In this document: positions 57,792 through 64,000 of the stretch, in pieces
How the letters are laid out: each line of letters opens with the position of its first letter
How positions within the stretch are numbered: the first letter of the stretch is position 1
DNA from: Quisquiliibacterium transsilvanicum
GTDB taxonomy: Bacteria; Pseudomonadota; Gammaproteobacteria; Burkholderiales; Burkholderiaceae_E
Direction of reading: 5' to 3'
Assembly: GCF_014202215.1 (NCBI RefSeq)
Contig: NZ_JACHGB010000006.1
Span: forward strand, 310,001 to 374,000
Length of the DNA stretch: 64,000 bases
Notes under the pieces: model-generated
Database searches by the model: none
Told to the model about the DNA's origin: nothing
The model's input: the letters and a program-made list of their open reading frames with translations, nothing else
Program-made: the position numbers and the translations under genes

Positions 57792-58569
57792 GGAACTGCC
57801 GGGTGCGCTCGTTCTTCGGCGCCCCGAAGAGCTCCTGCGGGCTCCCCTGCTCGGCGATCCGGCCGTCGCAGAAGAAGCAGACCCTGTCGGCGAACTCCCG
57901 CGCGAAGCCCATCTGGTGGGTGACCATCAGCATCGTCAGGTCGTGCGCGTCGCCCAGCGCCCGGATCACCGCAAGCACCTCGCCGCACAGCTCGGGGTCC
58001 AGCGCCGAGGTCACCTCGTCGAAGAGCATCACCCGGGGCCGCATCGCGAGCGCCCGCGCGATCGCGACGCGCTGCTGCTGGCCGCCGGAGAGCTGCGCCG
58101 GGTAGTGGTCCAGCTTGTCCCCCAGGCCCACCATGCGCAGCAGCCCGGCGGCGCGTTCGCGGGCCTCGTCGCGGCCGAGCCCGAGCACGGTGACCGGGGC
58201 CTCCATGCAGTTCCTCACCGCGCTCATGTGCGGGAAGAGGTTGAAGTGCTGGAACACCATTCCGACGCGGCCGCGCATGCGGCGCAGGTGACGCTGGTCG
58301 GCGCGCACCAGGGAATCGCCGCGACGCATGTGGGTCAGCGGCTCGCCGCCGACGTGGATGACGCCCTCGTCGATCCGCTCCAGCGTCATCAGCGCGCGCA
58401 GCACGGTGGTCTTGCCGGAACCGGACGGTCCGATGATCGCCACCTTCTCGCCGGGCGCGAGCTCCAGGTCGAGCCGGTCCAGCACCGTCAGCGGACCATA
58501 GCGCTTGGTGACCCGATCGAAGCGCACCATGGGCTTCGCGGGCTGGGGGGAATCCTGCGGTCCGGTCAT
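57766..58569 (-). CDS. ehuA: Ectoine/hydroxyectoine ABC transporter, ATP-binding protein
   Basis: A 267-residue polar-amino-acid-type ABC ATPase. Walker A GPSGSGKTT, Q-loop FQHFNLFPHMSA, signature LSGGQQQRVAIARAL and Walker B VMLFDEVTSALDPE are all intact. It would power uptake of ectoines bound by EhuB. It is the last gene of the ect-ehu operon; its start overlaps the stop of the truncated permease (ATGA). Because the permease genes are broken here, the ATPase may lack a partner. Confidence 0.9.
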   Translation of the reverse strand: MTGPQDSPQPAKPMVRFDRVTKRYGPLTVLDRLDLELAPGEKVAIIGPSGSGKTTVLRALMTLERIDEGVIHVGGEPLTHMRRGDSLVRADQRHLRRMRGRVGMVFQHFNLFPHMSAVRNCMEAPVTVLGLGRDEARERAAGLLRMVGLGDKLDHYPAQLSGGQQQRVAIARALAMRPRVMLFDEVTSALDPELCGEVLAVIRALGDAHDLTMLMVTHQMGFAREFADRVCFFCDGRIAEQGSPQELFGAPKNERTRQFLSAVMAAS

Positions 58570-58988
58570 CGGCCCTGCCTCGTGCGTGCCTGCAGCCGGC
58601 GCTCCACCTGCCGGACGGCGGCGGCCGACAGCAGGCTGAACGCCAGGAAGAAGAGCCCCACCAGGGTGATGGGCTCGGTGTACTGGAAGCTCTCGGAGCC
58701 GAGGATCTTCGCGGTCTGCATCAGCTCCAGCACCGCGATCGCCGAGAGCAGCGGCGTCTCCTTGAAGAGCGCCACCAGGTAGTTGCCCAGCGCGGGCACC
58801 ACCGGCGGGATCGCCTGCGGCAGGATCACGTCGCGGAAGGCGGTCCATGGCGAGAGGTTGAGCGCGACCGATGCCTCCCACTGGCCCTTGGGGACGTTGT
58901 CCAGGCCGGCCCGCCACGGCACGCCCCGCCGCCCCTGCGCGCGCGACGGAACCGATCGCGCCGTCGCCGGAGGCCCCCAGGTCCTCAT
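58566..58988 (-). pseudogene. ehuD: Truncated EhuD-type permease; ehuC and the N-terminus of ehuD missing
   Basis: Only the C-terminal ~120 residues of an ABC amino-acid-type permease remain. The DNVPKGQWEASVALNLS block is the ATPase-coupling EAA loop, followed by PPVVPALGNYLVALFKETPL and one last helix. An ATG that overlaps the ehuB stop opens a frame through about 20 non-homologous residues into the fragment (140 codons in all). The standard order ehuA/B/C/D needs a complete ehuC and the first helices of ehuD, so roughly 0.9 kb is absent between ehuB and this point. This could be a deletion in the genome or a collapse in assembly. Confidence 0.8.
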
Positions 58989-59842
58989 TCGCCCGCGCAG
59001 TGCTGCTCGGCGGTCTTCTCCGGCAGGTTCGTTGCGTCGAAGCCGAACTCGGCGACCATCGCAAGGTGCTCTTCGGTGCCGATGAGCCCGGCGAGTTCCT
59101 CGTTGACCGCGTCGCGCAGCGCCGTGTCCTCGGGACGGAACCCGAAGGAGCCCTCGCCTCGGTAGCTGCGGCCCTCGTGGACGAAGGTGAAGGGCTCGGC
59201 GCGCTCCACGGCCTCGTCCTTCTGCGCGAGCACGCCCGCGGTCAGCGCGGTCAGCGCGGCCGCCGATGCGCGGCCGGCCTTGACCGCGGCGAAGGCCGAT
59301 GCGAAATCCGGGACGATCAGCTGCTGCCCGCGCGACAGCCCGGCCATCCGCGCATGCTCGATCTCCGCCGTGCCCGCGACGAAGGCGACCTTCGCCTCCT
59401 TTGCGACCGCGTCCGCGTAGTCGCGCAGGCCCTCCGGATTTCCGGCCGGCACCACCAGCGCCTCGCCGATCCCGTAGGTGGGATTGGCGAAGAGGATCTG
59501 CCGGCAGCGCCTGGGCGTGATGTACATCGAGGCAACGATGGCGTCGAAGCGCCCTGCCTTGAGCCCGGGGATCAGCGCGCCCCACTCGGTGAGCACGCCG
59601 TCGACCCGCGCCACGCCGAGGCGCTTCATCACATGCCTGAACACCGTGGGCGACTCGCCGGTGAGCTCGCCTCCGGCAGTGGCATACGCGTAGGGCGCCT
59701 CGTTGGCGAACCCGACCCGGATGACGCCCGACTCGCGGATCCGGTCCAGCGTCGTCGCTGCCCGGGCGAACCCCGCGGGCGCCAGGACGCCGACGCCGAG
59801 CAGCGCCAGCAGGCCCCTGCGGGTTCCGAAGCGCGTGCTCAT
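58985..59842 (-). CDS. ehuB: Ectoine/hydroxyectoine-binding periplasmic protein
   Basis: A 285-residue extracellular solute-binding protein (family 3). It has an N-terminal export signal with twin arginine (TRRGLLALLGVGVLAPAGFA), then IRVGFANEAPYAYA, LKAGRFDAIVASMYITP and RPEDTALRDAVNEEL. EhuB binds ectoine through aromatic residues and delivers it to EhuC/EhuD. Its start overlaps the ectD stop (ATGA), which joins synthesis and uptake genes in one transcript. Confidence 0.92.
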   Translation of the reverse strand: MSTRFGTRRGLLALLGVGVLAPAGFARAATTLDRIRESGVIRVGFANEAPYAYATAGGELTGESPTVFRHVMKRLGVARVDGVLTEWGALIPGLKAGRFDAIVASMYITPRRCRQILFANPTYGIGEALVVPAGNPEGLRDYADAVAKEAKVAFVAGTAEIEHARMAGLSRGQQLIVPDFASAFAAVKAGRASAAALTALTAGVLAQKDEAVERAEPFTFVHEGRSYRGEGSFGFRPEDTALRDAVNEELAGLIGTEEHLAMVAEFGFDATNLPEKTAEQHCAGE

Positions 59843-60810
59843 GAGCCCTCCCCGCAGGCCCTCATCGGACCGGGGGGGAACTCGCCGGCGGGCGTGAAGT
59901 CCCGGCGCTCCGCGATGAAATCCGGCCGCGGCGGCAGGCCGCAGAAGGGATCGACCGGCCTGTTCTCCAGGCTGTTGTAGACGATGAAGGCGTTGCTGCG
60001 CGGCAGCGGCGTGATGTTCGAGTTGGACCCGTGCATCAGGTTGCACTCGAAGAAGGTCACCGAGCCCACCGGGCCGACTGGCGCGACGATGCCGAACTCC
60101 TCGACCAGCCGCGTGAGGCTGGCGTCGTCCGGCACGCCCACCTCCTGCCGCTTCAGCGACGACCGGTAATTGTCGTCGGGCGTCTCGCCCACGCAGGACA
60201 CGTAGCGCTGCTGCGAGCCGGGAACGAGCATCAGCGGTCCGTTGTGCGGCGTGTTCGGCGTGAGCCCGATCGAGCAGCTCACCATGCGCATCGAGGGCAC
60301 GCCGTCCTCCACGTGCCAGGTCTCGAAGTCGGAGTGCCAGTAGAACTCCTTGCCGCGAAAACCGCCCTTGTAGTTGATGCGCGACTGGTGGATGTACACC
60401 TCGCTGCCGAGCAGCTGCCGGGCGATGGCCACCAGTTTCGGGTGGGCGCAGAGCCGGCGCAGGACCTCGCTGCGCCGGTGGATCGCGAAGACCGAGCGCA
60501 GCTCGCGGCTGCCGGGCTCGACCACCGCCTCGGGCGCGTCCTTCACGCCCTCGTCGCGGCGCAGGAAGTCCAGCTCGGCCAGGCAGGCCTCGAGCTCGTC
60601 CTGCCCGAGCAGCTGCTCGAAGCTCAGGTAGCCGTGATCCTCGTAGAACCGCAGCTCGGCCTCGCTCAACGGGCCGTCGCCGGCGCGGCCCCAGACCACC
60701 GGATCCTTGCGGTCGGTGATCTGCGCCTGCGCCGAAACGCGCGACGGATAGCGGTCCTCGGCGCGCGCCGTTGCAGGCGCGCGCATGGCGGAAGTGTCGG
60801 TCGTCTTCAT
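59839..60810 (-). CDS. ectD: Ectoine 5-hydroxylase
   Basis: A 323-residue Fe(II)/2-oxoglutarate dioxygenase that converts ectoine to 5-hydroxyectoine. The EctD signature YWHSDFETWHVEDG carries iron ligands His159 and Asp161, with the third at His260 (MHGSNSN). The substrate-binding QSRINYKGG and the NPHNGPL-like NTPHNGPLMLVPGS blocks are present. ATG at 60810 is preferred to the GTG one codon upstream. It follows ectC by 17 bp. Confidence 0.96.
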   Translation of the reverse strand: MKTTDTSAMRAPATARAEDRYPSRVSAQAQITDRKDPVVWGRAGDGPLSEAELRFYEDHGYLSFEQLLGQDELEACLAELDFLRRDEGVKDAPEAVVEPGSRELRSVFAIHRRSEVLRRLCAHPKLVAIARQLLGSEVYIHQSRINYKGGFRGKEFYWHSDFETWHVEDGVPSMRMVSCSIGLTPNTPHNGPLMLVPGSQQRYVSCVGETPDDNYRSSLKRQEVGVPDDASLTRLVEEFGIVAPVGPVGSVTFFECNLMHGSNSNITPLPRSNAFIVYNSLENRPVDPFCGLPPRPDFIAERRDFTPAGEFPPGPMRACGEGS

Positions 60811-60827
60811 CACTGGGACGTCCCCCC

Positions 60828-61217
<390 letters not shown>

Positions 61218-61269
61218 GCTTGCTCCTCTCCAGTTTTCGTCGAATGTCCGGTCTGCGTCGCGGAAGGCC

Positions 61270-62538
61270 TCAGGCCACCTTGCGCAGGCCTGCGTCCAGC
61301 ACGGCGGCGACGCTGGTCTCGATGATGTCCAGCCCCTTGGCGAGGTCCTCTTCGCCGATGGTCAGGCTGGGCAGAAGCTTGAGCACCTGGTCGTCGACGC
61401 CTGCGGTCTCGATCACCAGGCCGCGCTGGAAGCATTCCCTGGAGACCTTGCCCGCAAGCTCGGGATCGCCGAACTCGACGCCGTTGATCAGTCCGCGTCC
61501 GCGCACCACGCCCGCCAGGCCGCGGCTCTTGAGCATGCGGCCAAGACGCTCGCGGACCAGTTCGCCCTTGCGCTCGACGGCGCGCGCGAGCTTGTCGTCG
61601 CTCCAGAACTGCTCCATCGCCGCCACTGCGGTGACGAAGGCCGGGCAATGGCCGCGGAAGGTGCCGTTGTGCTCGCCGGGCGCCCACAGGTCGAGATCGG
61701 GCCTGATCAGCACCAGCGCCAGCGGCAGGCCGTAGCCGGACAGCGACTTCGACAGCGTGACGATGTCCGGCACGATGCCGGCTTCCTCGAAGCTGAAGAA
61801 GCTGCCGGTGCGCCCGCAGCCGACCTGGATGTCGTCGACGATCAGCACGATGCCGTGCGCCTCGGTGATCCTGCGCAGCCGCTGCAGCCACTCCACGCCG
61901 GCGACGTTGACGCCGCCCTCGGCCTGCACCGTCTCGACGATCACCGCGGCCGGGTCCTCCAGGCCGCTGCCCTTGTCCTGCAGCATCGCCTCGAAGTAGT
62001 CGAGCGTGTCGGTGTCCTGGCCCAGGTAGCCGTCGAAGGGCACCGAGGATGAGTGGCCGAGCGGCACGCCGGCGCCGGCGCGCTTGAAGCCGTTGCCGGT
62101 GACCGACAGCGAGCCCAGCGTCATCCCGTGGAAGGCGTTGGTGAAGCCCACCACGTCCTGGCGCCCGGTGACCTTGCGGGCCAGCTTCAGCGCGGCCTCC
62201 ACGGCATTGGTGCCGGTCGGGCCGGGGAACTGCAGCTTGTACTCGAGCTTGCGGGGCGCCAGGATGAGCTCCTGGAAGCGGCGGATGAAAGCCTCCTTGG
62301 CCTCGCTGTACATGTCGAGCGTGTGGGTGATGCCGTCGCGCATCACGTACTCGACCAGGGCCTGCTTGATCTGCTCTGGGTTGTGCCCGTAGTTGAGCAC
62401 GCCGGCGCCGCTGAAGAAGTCGAGGTGGCGCTGCCCCTTGTCGTCGGTCATCCACGCGCCCTTCGCAGTGGAGAACATGGCGGGGAAGCTGCGGCAGTAG
62501 CCGCGCACTTCCGATTCATGGCGTTCGAAGGTGTTCAT
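61270..62538 (-). CDS. ectB: Diaminobutyrate--2-oxoglutarate transaminase
   Basis: A 422-residue class III PLP aminotransferase that converts aspartate semialdehyde to L-2,4-diaminobutyrate. It starts [20 protein letters not shown], with [33 protein letters not shown] and the PLP lysine in [15 protein letters not shown], all EctB signatures. ATG at 62538; 87 bp after ectA. Confidence 0.97.
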   Translation of the reverse strand: MNTFERHESEVRGYCRSFPAMFSTAKGAWMTDDKGQRHLDFFSGAGVLNYGHNPEQIKQALVEYVMRDGITHTLDMYSEAKEAFIRRFQELILAPRKLEYKLQFPGPTGTNAVEAALKLARKVTGRQDVVGFTNAFHGMTLGSLSVTGNGFKRAGAGVPLGHSSSVPFDGYLGQDTDTLDYFEAMLQDKGSGLEDPAAVIVETVQAEGGVNVAGVEWLQRLRRITEAHGIVLIVDDIQVGCGRTGSFFSFEEAGIVPDIVTLSKSLSGYGLPLALVLIRPDLDLWAPGEHNGTFRGHCPAFVTAVAAMEQFWSDDKLARAVERKGELVRERLGRMLKSRGLAGVVRGRGLINGVEFGDPELAGKVSRECFQRGLVIETAGVDDQVLKLLPSLTIGEEDLAKGLDIIETSVAAVLDAGLRKVA

Positions 62539-62625
62539 GTCCTTGTTTCCTCTTCCTTTGGATTGCCGGAGTGGCCTCCAGCCGACGGATCGGGATCGCG
62601 CCGCCTGGGGGCGGGCGTCGACGCC

Positions 62626-63159
62626 TCAGCTGCGGGGCGTGCGACGCTCCACCGGGCCGATGCGGAACAGCGGCTCGGCGGGGTGATCGTGCGGAAACTG
62701 CCCGGGCCGGAAATGCGGCAGTTCTTCGCAGGCGGTGCCGTGCTCCCGCGCCAGGCGCCGGAACAGCGCCTGGGAGGCGGGGTTGTCGTCGGCCACCGTC
62801 GCGGTGACCCATCTGCAGGAGCGGTTGGCCGGAAGTTCCAGCCATTCCTGGAGCAGGCGCAGGCCCAGTCCGTGCCCGCGCATCTCCGGCAGCACGCCGA
62901 CCTGCCAAACGAAGGCGGTGTCCGGGTGCCGCGGGGGGTGGTAGCCGACCACCGCGCCGACCATGCGGCCGTCGCGCTCGGCAACCAGGCAGGTGTCGCC
63001 GAAGTCGGTGGCGAAGAGCAGGTAGAAGTAGGCTGAGTTCAGCTCCAGCGTTCCGGTGGCCTGCACCAGTCGCCAGATGGCCGCGCCGTCGTCGGGAGTG
63101 GCGGCTCGAAATCGGATGGAGGAATGGGTGTGCGGAGTACTTCGGTCCGTGTCGGTCAT
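62626..63159 (-). CDS. ectA: L-2,4-diaminobutyrate gamma-acetyltransferase
   Basis: A 177-residue GNAT acetyltransferase, the second step of ectoine synthesis. EctA signatures are FRAATPDDGAAIWRLVQ, LELNSAYFYLLFATDF and the acetyl-CoA loop GHGLGLRLL. First gene of the operon ectA-ectB-ectC-ectD-ehuB. No dedicated aspartokinase gene is in the operon. Confidence 0.96.
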   Translation of the reverse strand: MTDTDRSTPHTHSSIRFRAATPDDGAAIWRLVQATGTLELNSAYFYLLFATDFGDTCLVAERDGRMVGAVVGYHPPRHPDTAFVWQVGVLPEMRGHGLGLRLLQEWLELPANRSCRWVTATVADDNPASQALFRRLAREHGTACEELPHFRPGQFPHDHPAEPLFRIGPVERRTPRS

Positions 63160-63344
63160 GCGTTGGTTGTTTGTTGGCGGCGCGCCAGAGCGGCTTTTCT
63201 GCTGCTGGCCCGCCTGACCGGTCCGGACGCTTTCGGCGTCCGTCCGGCCTGCCCCACCAAGGGGACCACAAAGGAACTCAAGCGACTCTCAGGCCGTTGA
63301 ACGAAACGGTGCAGCGTGCGGCCTGCTGGCCATCGATCCGGGCA

Positions 63345-63374
63345 TCATTGCCAAGTAACGGCAATTGCTGTCAA
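63345..63374 (-). promoter_or_regulatory. Candidate ectA promoter with inverted-repeat operator
   Basis: On the minus strand a perfect -35 box TTGACA (complement of 63369..63374) is followed at 18 bp by a weak -10 (CAATGA). The spacer is filled by the inverted repeat ATTGCC-aagtaac-GGCAAT (63347..63365). This lies about 190 bases before ectA in a 356-bp gene-free region, which also holds a GGACGC-TTTCG-GCGTCC hairpin (63225..63241). It looks like a repressor-type site. Confidence 0.45.
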
Positions 63375-63515
63375 AACCACAGGATTTCACTGCATCAGGG
63401 TCGAATTTTAACACGCACCCCCGCCGATGACCACCCTTGCACCGATCTTGCCGGCAACGGCGCGCATCCGGCGCCCGCGCGCGGACCCGCCGCCGGCTCT
63501 CGTATGATCCCGGCC

Positions 63516-64000
63516 ATGCCCCCCGCCAACGCCCATGACGCCGCCCCGGACGGCGCGGTCGCCGACCGCCTCGTCGCCGCGGCGCGCACGCTCTCCGAGG
63601 CTTGCGAATCGCTGCGTTTCGCCCCGCCGGTCGCCCACGTCTACAACCCGCTGGCCTATGCCTGGGCGCCCTACGAGCGCTACCTGCGCCGCTTCGGCGC
63701 GGGCCGCAAGCGCGCGGTCTTCCTCGGCATGAACCCGGGCCCCTTCGGGATGATGCAGACCGGCATCCCCTTCGGCGAGATCGCCGCGGTGCGCGACTGG
63801 ATCGGCATCGAGGACGAGGTTCGCGCGCCCGCACTGCAGCACCCGAAGCGCCCGATCGAGGGCTTCGCCTGCCGGCGCTCCGAGGTCAGCGGCCGCCGCC
63901 TGTGGGGCTGGGCTGCGGCCCGCTTCGGCAGCGCGGAGGCCTTCTTCGCGGAATGCCTGGTGCTCAACTGGTGCCCCCTGGTCTTCCTCGAGGCATCGGG
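63516..64000 (+). CDS. SMUG1-like uracil-DNA glycosylase (5' part; runs off window)
   Basis: A 161-residue open fragment continuing past the right edge. The phrases YNPLAYAWAPYERYLRRFG and the active-site block FLGMNPGPFGMMQTGIPFGE match SMUG1-family glycosylases, where the Asn of GMNPGP helps position the catalytic water. The enzyme removes uracil and oxidised pyrimidines from DNA. The C-terminal His motif is outside the window. ATG at 63516 is divergent from the ect operon. Confidence 0.88.
   Translation, partial: MPPANAHDAAPDGAVADRLVAAARTLSEACESLRFAPPVAHVYNPLAYAWAPYERYLRRFGAGRKRAVFLGMNPGPFGMMQTGIPFGEIAAVRDWIGIEDEVRAPALQHPKRPIEGFACRRSEVSGRRLWGWAAARFGSAEAFFAECLVLNWCPLVFLEAS

Overview
The window is GC-rich, densely coded chromosomal DNA. 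It most probably comes from a betaproteobacterium of the order Burkholderiales. The core block xthA / pyrE / gatB-gatA-gatC, divergent from mreB-mreC-mreD-mrdA-rodA, is an arrangement familiar from that order. PEP-CTERM sorting, acyl-CoA metabolism genes and LuxR/TetR regulators fit the same picture. A complete ectABCD ectoine/hydroxyectoine operon suggests a saline or osmotically variable habitat. I saw no rRNA, tRNA, insertion sequence or CRISPR array.

Layout. 0-5 kb (minus strand): an RlmN-like radical SAM protein, a TorA-type molybdenum reductase fused to a TorC-like haem domain but broken by an internal deletion, then a CbbQ-type ATPase and the start of its VWA partner. 5-9.8 kb: a PEP-CTERM protein, a CoA-transferase, a GNAT protein, a GrdB/PrdB-family selenoprotein read through an in-frame UGA, and a RES toxin whose antitoxin has lost its N-terminus. 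9.9-19 kb: a fatty-acid/acyl-CoA block (two tandem acyl-CoA ligases, a MaoC hydratase, an acyl-CoA dehydrogenase) with a large MalT-like LuxR regulator. 19-26 kb: chrA with a TetR regulator, a divergent CYP102-like P450 without its reductase, a copA-hemerythrin pair and a small heat-shock protein. 26-34 kb: a beta-alanine-type aminotransferase with a RutE-like reductase and AmpG, an M48 protease, an epoxide-hydrolase-like enzyme and an unknown membrane-anchored protein.

34-47.5 kb: a hydrolase-LuxR fusion regulator divergent from a diiron protein, then the xthA, pyrE, gat and mre/rod core block. 47.5-53.6 kb: a tripartite heavy-metal RND efflux system (outer-membrane factor, lipoprotein adaptor, pump) whose leader looks like a yybP-ykoY (Mn2+) riboswitch. 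53.6-57.8 kb: an acyl-CoA dehydrogenase-like protein, a quinone oxidoreductase, and an overlapping pair resembling alkylglycerol monooxygenase and lysoplasmalogenase. 57.8-63.2 kb (minus strand): ectA-ectB-ectC-ectD-ehuB-(remnant of ehuD)-ehuA. The window ends inside a SMUG1-like uracil-DNA glycosylase gene.

The strongest unusual signals are the selenoprotein with a bacterial SECIS hairpin, the Mn-type riboswitch in front of an RND pump, the CYP102-like haem domain standing alone, the AGMO/TMEM86-like ether-lipid pair, and two gene-internal deletions (torA-like and ehuC/ehuD). The two deletions could be real gene decay or assembly errors. All identifications come from reading the sequence and recalling protein families; no database search was run.
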